Shown here: in pieces, positions 37,563-45,153 of the stretch
How the letters are laid out: the number at the start of each line of letters is the position of its first letter
Position numbering within the stretch: position 1 is the first letter of the stretch
NCBI RefSeq assembly: GCF_015291625.1
Contig: NZ_CP030047.1
Coordinates: 4,898,001-4,962,000, forward strand
Source: Bradyrhizobium sp. CCBAU 53421
GTDB lineage: Bacteria; Pseudomonadota; Alphaproteobacteria; Rhizobiales; Xanthobacteraceae
Direction of reading: 5' to 3'
Length of the DNA: 64,000 bases
Translations under genes and position numbers: made by a program
The notes under the pieces: generated by a model
Databases searched by the model: none
What the model was told of the DNA's origin: nothing
Seen by the model: only the letters and a program-made list of their open reading frames with translations

Positions 37563-37579
37563 TGGCGATCCCGGCAGGA
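37563..37579. repeat. Copy of the tRNA-Arg 3' end (putative attachment-site duplicate)
   Basis: TGGCGATCCCGGCAGGA matches 39578-39594 exactly (17 of 17), which is the CCA, discriminator, acceptor strand and the start of the T-arm of the tRNA-Arg gene. It has the same orientation, 2,015 bases away. This is the signature left by site-specific integration at a tRNA gene. Confidence 0.7.
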
Positions 37580-37771
37580 CATCTCGCAGCGAACAAAATC
37601 AATCCTAGCGCTCGGTCATGTTGCTAGCCATGACGCGATAGACCCACCAGTCGTGACCTGGGTCAAATGCGATCTGATGCGGAAGCGCTGGATTGAGGTG
37701 TGTTGGAAACGCTTCCTCAACCCGTGGATGTTGTAAATTTCTCAACCACATCCAAGGAGCGGAACGTCCAG

Positions 37772-37951
37772 ATGGGAGCCTCGATTGGCGACACCGCCTC
37801 CACAATCCTGTCGATCACGCTCTTTGTTCTGGGGTTCGTCGCAACGGTCCTGTGGCCCGGCGACGACGTTGAGGCCCCGTATATCTTCAAGCTGGTCGGC
37901 ATCGGGCTGATCGTGTTCTTCTTGATCGCGATCACCTTCAGGCTCATCTGA
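37772..37951 (+). CDS. 59-residue two-TM protein
   Basis: MGASIGDTASTILSITLFVL starts the first helix, and the second is IFKLVGIGLIVFFLIAITF. AAGGAG lies 12 bases before the ATG. It is inside the 2-kb tRNA-flanked segment and is followed by a strong terminator. Confidence 0.5.
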   Translation: MGASIGDTASTILSITLFVLGFVATVLWPGDDVEAPYIFKLVGIGLIVFFLIAITFRLI

Positions 37952-38066
37952 ACAAAACCCCTGGCGTGCGGCTCCGGCGGGCTCGCTGGGTGCTGCCGCG
38001 ACACGGCCGGGATCGCGCCGCGCGATGGGCGGCCCGCGCTGCAAGGTGACGGCATGTCCAAAAGCA

Positions 38067-38092
38067 AACGGCCCGCCGAGTGACGGGCCGTT
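38067..38092. terminator. Perfect 9-bp hairpin between convergent small genes
   Basis: AACGGCCCG (38067-38075), loop CCGAGTGA, CGGGCCGTT (38084-38092). It lies between the genes at 37772-37951 and 38110-38346. Confidence 0.7.
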
Positions 38093-38109
38093 GATCGGTC
38101 GGGCACGTC

Positions 38110-38346
38110 CTAGAACGACGGCCGAGGATCGCCGCCGCTGCAAACTTCTACCTGTCCAACATTCTTGTGCGACTCGATTCGACAGCCCGGTTTGACCGGC
38201 CTGCACCCTCCCGCCGTGCATAACATTTGCCCTGCCGCCTGAGGTTTTGGCTTTGCTTTTGCGCTCTGAGCATGCGCGGCCCCTTCAACCAAGCTGCCAA
38301 ACGCCGCCGAAAATCCGATCACTCCAACAAGCAACAAAGTGCGCAT
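38110..38346 (-). CDS. Small exported cysteine-containing protein
   Basis: 78 residues. Signal peptide MRTLLLVGVIGFSAAFGSLV ending AAHAQ, a Lys/Pro spacer, then CTAGGCRPVKPGCRIESHKN and VCSGGDPRPSF with four cysteines. AGGGAGG lies four bases before the ATG at 38346, a strong ribosome site. It lies inside the tRNA-flanked segment. The function is unknown. Confidence 0.65.
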   Translation of the reverse strand: MRTLLLVGVIGFSAAFGSLVEGAAHAQSAKAKPKPQAAGQMLCTAGGCRPVKPGCRIESHKNVGQVEVCSGGDPRPSF

Positions 38347-38588
38347 AATGCCTCCCTTGAATATTGATTGGACCAAGGGTTCCATTGTTAGCACGGCCGG
38401 TCCGTGCGGCACCAGAATCTGCCACCGATTCAAGCGGTGGCGGGAAGCTGAGGAGGTCTGGGACAGGCCGGGCGATCAGAGGCTTGGTCGACGGGACGAA
38501 AGGCAAGGTGACGAATGGCACTGTCGGGGCAGGGGATTACGTCGCCAATATCGACGACCGTTGAGTCCTCCTGCTGGAGACCGATCAG

Positions 38589-38699
38589 ATGCTTGACGCC
38601 GCTATAATGCTGAGCGCAACGGCCTCGGTGCTACTTGTTGCGATCGTGATCTACCGGGACAAAGATGCCGTGAAACGTCACGTCGGCGATCACGAATAG
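38589..38699 (+). CDS. 36-residue single-TM mini-protein
   Basis: MLDAAIMLSATASVLLVAIV then IYRDKDAVKRHVGDHE: one helix and a charged tail. GGAGA lies about nine bases upstream of the ATG. It is inside the tRNA-flanked segment. Confidence 0.4.
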   Translation: MLDAAIMLSATASVLLVAIVIYRDKDAVKRHVGDHE

Positions 38700-38750
38700 T
38701 GAGGCCGCGCAATCGGCGCGGCCCTTCGTCGAGATCGAGCAGGCGAGGGA

Positions 38751-38889
38751 TCAGGCGGCGATCATGCGCGAGATCGCGGTGGCCGTGTAGCGCTTGCCAT
38801 CTTTCGCGACGTGACCTGCCGCCTCCAGCTCGGCCGCGATGTCTCGCAGCGAGCGGTCGCCGTGCCGGCGCGTACGGCAGAGGGCAGGC
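38751..38889 (-). pseudogene. Remnant of a site-specific recombinase C-terminus
   Basis: The minus frame ending at 38751 reads GDRSLRDIAAELEAAGHVAK then DGKRYTATAISRMIAA. This is the helix-turn-helix-like tail seen in large serine recombinases. No catalytic domain is found upstream, where the reading becomes non-homologous. It supports a decayed mobile element within the tRNA-flanked segment. Confidence 0.4.
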
Positions 38890-39051
38890 GGGCCAAGGTC
38901 GAAGTCCTGTTGGCTTGCGCCATGCCCGCCGACTGGCGAGATCACGATGACGCGGACCGGGATGTAAAGATGGCACGCGATCTTGTGTTCGAGTTTGTCG
39001 GACGAGAGCAGGGACTGCGACGCCGGGACCAGTTCAGCGTCTGATCGTCCC

Positions 39052-39101
39052 AAGAAAAGACGCCGCCGGTCTCACAAATACACGCCCGGCGGCGTTTTCT
39101 T
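39052..39101. terminator. Terminator with T-rich flanks on both strands
   Basis: CGCCGCCGG (39061-39069) pairs with CCGGCGGCG (39086-39094), extended by A/T pairs, and followed by TTTTCTT. The mirrored AAGAAAA makes it work in both directions. It lies 60 bases downstream of the minus-strand ORF ending at 39164. Confidence 0.7.
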
Positions 39102-39163
39102 CCTGAACTGGGACGCTGAAATCCCCAGCCTCAAACGTACTGCACCGTCTGTGCCATGGGGCT

Positions 39164-39319
39164 TCATGACCGGCGACGCCGAAGGCCTTTGAGGGTCTGA
39201 GGGAGATCGGCGACGATCCGGGTGAGCAGCCACGCAAGGCCGGCGCCGATCATTGCCGCAAGGTAGCCGTTCGGCGTCCAATGGTAGGCAATGTTCGAGG
39301 CGATCACCGCGAAGATCAC
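39164..39319 (-). CDS. 51-residue membrane protein with GTG start
   Basis: IFAVIASNIAYHWTPNGYLA then AMIGAGLAWLLTRIVADL: two short hydrophobic stretches and a basic end (KGLRRRRS). The GTG overlaps the stop of the 26-codon ORF upstream (GTGA), suggesting coupling. A terminator follows. It lies next to the tRNA. Confidence 0.4.
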   Translation of the reverse strand: MIFAVIASNIAYHWTPNGYLAAMIGAGLAWLLTRIVADLPQTLKGLRRRRS

Positions 39320-39396
39320 GAGCGTAGAGCCAGCCCTGCCACGACCAGCACTACCGCCAGCACGAGCACTATTCCGATGATGGTGAGCGCAATCAT
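39316..39396 (-). CDS. 26-residue membrane mini-protein
   Basis: IALTIIGIVLVLAVVLVVAG then LALRS: almost entirely one membrane helix. GGGGGCGAG is upstream of the ATG at 39396. It overlaps the next ORF by GTGA. Confidence 0.35.
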   Translation of the reverse strand: MIALTIIGIVLVLAVVLVVAGLALRS

Positions 39397-39577
39397 ATGC
39401 TCGCCCCCATGAACAGACTGCGAATCTCCGTGTTGCACTCGTGTTGCGCGGACCCGTTTGTAATGGCTGGTAAGGTATTGAAATTTCTGTCAGCCGCTCG
39501 CAACGGCGCGCAACACGGATTGGCTTCAAGAACGAAGCCACAACGCGTCCAAGGTTTTGATTTGCGAGGGGAAAAGC

Positions 39578-39594
39578 TGGCGATCCCGGCAGGA
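39578..39594. repeat. tRNA-Arg 3' end, partner copy of the 17-bp direct repeat
   Basis: TGGCGATCCCGGCAGGA, identical to 37563-37579. As the functional tRNA copy it would be the attR- or attL-type end of an integrated segment lying to its left. Confidence 0.7.
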
Positions 39595-39654
39595 TTCGAA
39601 CCTGCAACCCGCGGAGTAGAAATCCGCTACTCTATCCAGTTGAGCTACGGGACC
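39578..39654 (-). tRNA. tRNA-Arg (anticodon TCT), CCA encoded
   Basis: Read on the minus strand from 39654: acceptor GGTCCCG pairs with CGGGATC; D-arm AGCTCAACTGGATAGAGT; anticodon stem GCGGA/TCCGC with loop TTTCTAC (TCT anticodon); T-arm CAGGTTCGAATCCTG; discriminator G; and CCA at 39580-39578. All four arms pair. It decodes AGA. Its 3' end is duplicated at 37563-37579. Confidence 0.96.
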
Positions 39655-39942
39655 GTGGCCGCCTTGTAGCACCCGCAATATGAAAAATCCGCCTTTCCGC
39701 CAAGTCCGTCCGAACCGATTTTTGTGGTCGGACGACAAAGGCGAGCAGGGGTCCCGTCCTGCGTTGGCCTGACCAGCCCGCCGAGCCGGCATTATGCTGC
39801 CGTCGGGGCTGGTCGAAGGAATGTCGGCAATGCGATCTGCGACGTTTTCGTCCGTTCATGTCAGCGCCTTCACTCCGTCACCTTTCGCGCATTTTTTAGC
39901 CCCAACGCGGCGATCGACCGCGGGGCGTTCAGGAGCTCCATC

Positions 39943-42900
39943 ATGATCGGATTGGTTCGTGCGGCCGCAATTTGCGCCACGCTGGCGCTCGGTCTGGTGA
40001 GCGCCCAGGCTGCCGACAAGGCCTTCAGGCGCGACGATCTCGCCGATTCCGCGATCAAGCTGGAGGCGCAGATCAAAAGCGAGGCGGGCGCCGTCAACAA
40101 GTCGGCGGCGACCTTGCGCACCGATGCGGACGCGGCATTCAAGCGCAATGATTTCCGCGGCGGGCTCACGATCCTCGGCCAGATCGCGGCAACCGCGCCC
40201 GAGGACGGCGCCAACTGGCTGCGGCTTGCCAAGACCGTGTTCCAGATCCGCTCGGCAAGCTCCAGCGAGCAGACCTTCCTGATGGAGCGCGCCTCCACCG
40301 CCGCCTACATCGCCTATCAGCGCGCCGGCAATGCCGGCGAGGAGGCCGACGCGCTGGCCGTGCTCGGCAGGGCGTTCGCCGAGCGCAAGCTGTGGCGGCC
40401 GGCGCTGGATTCGCTGCGGCTGTCGCTCGACCTGCGCGAGGTCGCCGATGTGCGGGGCCAGTACGAGAAGATGCGCGACGAGCACGGCTTCCGGCTGCTC
40501 GATTATACCGTCGATTCCGACGCGGCCTCGCCGCGCGCCTGTTTCCAGTTCTCCGAGGAGCTCGCCAAGCGCGTCGACTTCGCGCCGTATCTCGCACTGG
40601 CCGGCACCGACAAGCCGGCTTTGTCGGCGGAAGGCCAGCAGCTCTGCGTCGACGGGCTGAAGCACGGCGAGCGCTACAACATCAATTTGCGTGCCGGCCT
40701 GCCTTCGACCGTCAAGGAGACCCTGCCGAAATCGGCCGAGTTCAACATCTATGTCCGTGACCGCAAGCCGTTCGTGCGGTTCACCGGGCGCGCCTATGTG
40801 CTGCCGCGGACCGGGCAACGCGGTATCCCGGTGGTCAGCGTCAACACGCCGGCGGTCACGGTCGACGTGTTCCGGATCGGCGATCGCAATCTGATCAACA
40901 CCGTGATCGATTCTGACTTCCAGAGCACGTTGAGCCGCTACCAGCTCTCCGATCTCGGCGGCCAGCGCGGCGTCAAGGTGTGGTCCGGCGAGCTCACCAC
41001 CGCCACCACGCTGAACCAGGACGTCGTGACGGCATTTCCGGTCGACCAGGCGCTCGGCGATCTGCAACCGGGCGTCTACGTCATGACCGCCGCGGCCAAG
41101 GGGCCGGGCAGCGGCGACGATGATGGCACGCTGGCGACGCAATGGTTCATCGTGTCCGACATGGGCCTGTCGGCGTTCTCCGGTAACGACGGTATCCACG
41201 TCTTCGTCAACTCGCTGGCCTCGACCGAAGCGGTCGCCAATGCCGAAGTGAAGCTGGTCGCGCGCAACAACGAGATCCTGGCTACCCGCAAGACCGATGC
41301 GGCGGGCCATGTGCTGTTTGAGCAGGGGCTGGCGCGCGGCGAGGGCGGGCTGTCGCCGGCGCTGCTGACGGTGACGGGCGAGAAGGCCGACTATGCCTTT
41401 CTGAGCCTGAAGACCAATGCCTTCGACCTCACCGACCGTGGCGTCGCGGGCCGTACGATCCCGGCCGGCGCGGACGCCTTCGTCTATGCCGAGCGCGGCG
41501 TCTACCGCTCCAACGAGACCGTCTATCTGACGGCGTTGTTGCGTGACGGACAGGGCAACGCCCTGACCGGAACGCCGCTGACCATGGTGATCGAGCGGCC
41601 CGACGGCGTCGAATTCCGCCGCACCGTGCTGCCCGACCAGGGCGCCGGCGGCCGGACGCTGGCGGTGGCGCTGAACTCCGCGGTGCCGACCGGCACCTGG
41701 CGGGCGCGAGTCTTCACCGATCCAAAGGGCTCGTCGGTCGGCGAGACCACCTTCATGGTCGAGGATTACATCCCCGAACGAATCGAATTCGACCTGACTA
41801 GCAAGGAGAAGGTGATCAAAGCTGAAGTTCCAGTGGAACTTCAGGTCTCCGGCCACTTCCTCTATGGCGCGCCGGCCTCGGGCCTGCAGCTCGAAGGCGA
41901 CATGCTGGTCGCCCCCGCTGCGAACGGCCGGCCCGGCTATGCCGGCTACCAGTTCGGCGTCGACGACGAGCAGACCGCGAGCAACGAGCGCACCCCGATC
42001 GAGGACCTGCCGGAGGCCGATGCCAACGGCGCGGCGACCTTCCCGGTGAAGCTCGACAAGGTCCCGGCCTCGACCCGGCCGCAGGAGGCGCAGATCTTCA
42101 TCCGTATGGCGGAGAGCGGCGGCCGCTCGGTCGAGCGCAAGATCGTGCTGCCGGTGGCTCCGGCCGCCTCGCTGATCGGCATCAAGCCGCTGTTCGGCGA
42201 CAAGAGCGTGGCCGAGGGCGATAAGGCCGAGTTCGACGTCGTGTTCGTCGCACCCGACGGCAAGCAGCTGCCGCGGAGCGCGCTGCGCTACGAGCTGTTG
42301 AAGCTGGAGTCGCGTTACCAATGGTACCGGCAGAATTCGTCCTGGCAGTATGAGCCGGTCAAATCGACCCGCCGCGTTGCCGACGGCGACGTCAACCTCG
42401 CCGCCGACAAGCCGATGCGGTTGAGCCTCCAGCCGCAACCCGGCCGCTACCGGCTCGACGTGAAATCGACCGACGCCGACGGCCCGGTGACCTCGGTGCA
42501 GTTCGATGTCGGCTGGTATTCCGACGGCAGCGCCGACACACCCGATCTGTTGGAAACCTCGATCGACAAGCCGGAATATTCCTCGGGTGACACCATGACG
42601 GTGTCGGTCAATGCGCGCACCGCGGGCAAGCTCACGGTCTATGTGCTCGGCGACCGCCTGCTGACGACCCAAAGCGTCGACGTCAAGGAGGGCACCCAGC
42701 AGGTCAAGCTCCCGGTCGGCAAGGACTGGGGCACCGGCGCCTATGTCATGACGACGCTGCGCCGCCCGCTCGATGCCGCCGCCGGGCGTATGCCGGGCCG
42801 CGCGATCGGGCTGAAATGGTTCGGCATCGACAAGAAGACCCGCACGCTCGCCGTCGAGCTGTCGCCGCCCGCATTGGTGCGGCCCGGCACCACGCTGAAG

Positions 42901-45153
42901 ATTCCGGTCAAACTCGGCGGGCTCAATCCCGGCGAGGACGCCAAGGTGGTGCTGGCCGCGGTCGATGTCGGCATTCTCAATCTGACCAACTACAAGCCGC
43001 CGGCGCCGGACGACTACTATCTCGGCCAGCGCCGTCTGACCGCCGAGATCCGCGACCTCTACGGCCAACTGATCGACGGCATGCAGGGCACGCGTGGCCA
43101 GATCCGCAGCGGCGGCGATGCCGCCGGTGCCGAGCTGCAGGGCTCGCCGCCGACACAGAAGCCGCTGGCGCTTTATTCCGGCATCGTCACGGTCGGTCCC
43201 GACGGCACGGCGGAAGTCAGCTTCGACATCCCCGAATTCGCCGGCACCGCGCGGGTGATGGCGGTGGCGTGGAGCGCCACCAAGCTCGGCCGCGCCAATG
43301 TTGACGTGACGGTGCGCGATCCCGTGGTGGTGACCGCCACCTTGCCGCGCTTCCTGCTGACCGGTGACAAGGGCACCATCAGCATGGATATCGACAATGT
43401 CGAAGGCGCCGCTGGCGACTACAAAGTCAGCGTCAAGGCGAGCGGCCCGATCAAGGCCTCGGGCAATCCGACGACAACGGTGAAGCTCGCCGCCAAGCAA
43501 CGCAGTTCGCTGTCGCTCGGCCTCGAGGCCGGCGGCGCAGGTCGCGCCGAGTTCGACGTCGACATATCAGGGCCGAACGGGCTGACGCTGGCGCGGCACT
43601 ATGCGCTCGACGTCAAGCCGGCCACGCAAGTGCTGGCGCGCCGCTCGATCCGCACGCTGGCGAAGGGCGAGAGCCTGACGCTGACCTCGGACATGTTCTC
43701 CGATCTGGTGCCGGGTACCGGCAGCGTCTCGGTCTCCGCGAGCCTGTCGACCGCGCTCGATGCGGCGAGCATCCTGAAGGCGCTCGATCGCTATCCCTAT
43801 GGCTGCTCCGAGCAGATCACGAGCCGCGCGCTGCCGCTGCTCTACGTCAACGATCTCGCCGCCGGCGCCCATCTGGCGATGGACACCGCGGTCGACCAGC
43901 GCATCCGTGACGCGATCGAGCGTTTGCTGGCGCGACAAGGCTCCAACGGTTCGTTCGGGCTGTGGTCGGCGGGCGGCGATGACGCCTGGCTTGACGCCTA
44001 CGTCACCGATTTCCTGACCCGCGCCCGCGAAAAGGGCTTTGCGGTGCCGGACGTGCTGTTCAAGAACGCGCTCGACCGCGTCAGGAACTCGGTGGTCAAT
44101 GCCAACGAGCCCGAGAAGGACGGCGGCCGCGATCTGGCCTACGGCCTCTATGTGCTCGCGCGCAACGGCGCAGCTCCGATCGGCGATCTGCGCTATCTCG
44201 CCGACACCAAGTTGAACAATCTGGCGACGCCGATCTCCAAGGCGCAGCTTGCCGCCGCGCTGGCGCTGGTCGGCGACAAGGCGAGGGCGGAGCGGGTCTA
44301 CGGTGCCGCGCTCGATGCGCTGAACCCGAAACCGGTGATCGAGTTCGGCCGGGTCGATTACGGCTCGGCGCTGCGCGATGCGGCGGCGCTGGTCTCGCTT
44401 GCCGGCGAGGGCAACGCACCGCGCACCACGCTGACGCAAGCCGTGCTCCGCGTCGAAGCGGCGCGGGGCCTTTCGTCCTACACCTCGACGCAGGAGAATG
44501 CGTGGATGGTGCTGGCGGCGCGCGCGCTCGCCAAGGAGACGCTGGCGCTCGACATCAACGGCCAGCCGGTCAAGACCGCGGTCTATCGCAGCTACAAGGC
44601 CGAGGAGATGACGGGCCAGCCGCTCAAGATCACCAACACCGGCGATGCACCGGTGCAGGCGGTGATCTCGGTGTCGGGCTCGCCGGTGACCCCGGAGCCC
44701 GCGGCCTCCAACGGCTTCAAGATCGAGCGCAGCTATTTCACGCTCGACGGCAAGCCGGCCGACGTCACCAAGGCGAAACAGAACGACCGCTTCGCGGTTG
44801 TCCTGAAGGTGACGGAAGCCAAGCCGGAGTTCGGTCACATCATGGTCGCCGACTATCTGCCGGCCGGGCTTGAGATCGACAATCCGAACCTGGTGTCGTC
44901 AGGTGATTCCGGCACGCTCGATTGGATCGAGGATGGCGTCGAACCGAAGAACACCGAGTTCCGCGACGACCGCTTCACCGCGGCGATCGACCGCGGCGCC
45001 AACGACAAGTCGGTGTTCACGGTCGCCTATGTCGTGCGCGCGGTGTCGCCGGGCAAATACGTGCTGCCGCAGGCCTATGTAGAGGACATGTACAACCCCT
45101 CGCGCTACGGCCGCAGCGGCACCGGTGCTGTCGAGGTGAAGCCGGCGAAATGA
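39943..45153 (+). CDS. Bacterial alpha-2-macroglobulin family protein
   Basis: A periplasmic protease trap. 1,736 residues with a signal peptide (LVRAAAICATLALGLVSAQA). It has the MG-domain series and the thioester motif CSEQ (C1288, in YPYGCSEQITSRALPLLY), then a TED helical domain and C-terminal MG domains ending YVEDMYNPSRYGRSG. No lipobox is present, so it is probably soluble, unlike E. coli YfhM. The ATG at 39943 has AGGAG seven bases upstream. The PBP1C gene overlaps its stop (ATGA), the classical pairing: the trap blocks invading proteases while PBP1C repairs the wall. Confidence 0.95.
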   Translation: MIGLVRAAAICATLALGLVSAQAADKAFRRDDLADSAIKLEAQIKSEAGAVNKSAATLRTDADAAFKRNDFRGGLTILGQIAATAPEDGANWLRLAKTVFQIRSASSSEQTFLMERASTAAYIAYQRAGNAGEEADALAVLGRAFAERKLWRPALDSLRLSLDLREVADVRGQYEKMRDEHGFRLLDYTVDSDAASPRACFQFSEELAKRVDFAPYLALAGTDKPALSAEGQQLCVDGLKHGERYNINLRAGLPSTVKETLPKSAEFNIYVRDRKPFVRFTGRAYVLPRTGQRGIPVVSVNTPAVTVDVFRIGDRNLINTVIDSDFQSTLSRYQLSDLGGQRGVKVWSGELTTATTLNQDVVTAFPVDQALGDLQPGVYVMTAAAKGPGSGDDDGTLATQWFIVSDMGLSAFSGNDGIHVFVNSLASTEAVANAEVKLVARNNEILATRKTDAAGHVLFEQGLARGEGGLSPALLTVTGEKADYAFLSLKTNAFDLTDRGVAGRTIPAGADAFVYAERGVYRSNETVYLTALLRDGQGNALTGTPLTMVIERPDGVEFRRTVLPDQGAGGRTLAVALNSAVPTGTWRARVFTDPKGSSVGETTFMVEDYIPERIEFDLTSKEKVIKAEVPVELQVSGHFLYGAPASGLQLEGDMLVAPAANGRPGYAGYQFGVDDEQTASNERTPIEDLPEADANGAATFPVKLDKVPASTRPQEAQIFIRMAESGGRSVERKIVLPVAPAASLIGIKPLFGDKSVAEGDKAEFDVVFVAPDGKQLPRSALRYELLKLESRYQWYRQNSSWQYEPVKSTRRVADGDVNLAADKPMRLSLQPQPGRYRLDVKSTDADGPVTSVQFDVGWYSDGSADTPDLLETSIDKPEYSSGDTMTVSVNARTAGKLTVYVLGDRLLTTQSVDVKEGTQQVKLPVGKDWGTGAYVMTTLRRPLDAAAGRMPGRAIGLKWFGIDKKTRTLAVELSPPALVRPGTTLKIPVKLGGLNPGEDAKVVLAAVDVGILNLTNYKPPAPDDYYLGQRRLTAEIRDLYGQLIDGMQGTRGQIRSGGDAAGAELQGSPPTQKPLALYSGIVTVGPDGTAEVSFDIPEFAGTARVMAVAWSATKLGRANVDVTVRDPVVVTATLPRFLLTGDKGTISMDIDNVEGAAGDYKVSVKASGPIKASGNPTTTVKLAAKQRSSLSLGLEAGGAGRAEFDVDISGPNGLTLARHYALDVKPATQVLARRSIRTLAKGESLTLTSDMFSDLVPGTGSVSVSASLSTALDAASILKALDRYPYGCSEQITSRALPLLYVNDLAAGAHLAMDTAVDQRIRDAIERLLARQGSNGSFGLWSAGGDDAWLDAYVTDFLTRAREKGFAVPDVLFKNALDRVRNSVVNANEPEKDGGRDLAYGLYVLARNGAAPIGDLRYLADTKLNNLATPISKAQLAAALALVGDKARAERVYGAALDALNPKPVIEFGRVDYGSALRDAAALVSLAGEGNAPRTTLTQAVLRVEAARGLSSYTSTQENAWMVLAARALAKETLALDINGQPVKTAVYRSYKAEEMTGQPLKITNTGDAPVQAVISVSGSPVTPEPAASNGFKIERSYFTLDGKPADVTKAKQNDRFAVVLKVTEAKPEFGHIMVADYLPAGLEIDNPNLVSSGDSGTLDWIEDGVEPKNTEFRDDRFTAAIDRGANDKSVFTVAYVVRAVSPGKYVLPQAYVEDMYNPSRYGRSGTGAVEVKPAK

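Noticed and set aside
37605..37751. 48-codon minus-strand frame (ending WVYRVMASNMTER) next to the attachment-site repeat
   Set aside because: It reads like protein but has no ribosome site and its start falls in the leader of the divergent 59-residue gene; left out as unsupported.
38364..38564. 66-codon forward frame inside the tRNA-flanked segment
   Set aside because: No ribosome site or recognisable motif; overlapping frames are equally open.
39856..43500. 1,200-codon minus-strand open frame inside the alpha-2-macroglobulin gene
   Set aside because: Antisense shadow with skewed amino-acid composition; the forward gene is certain.
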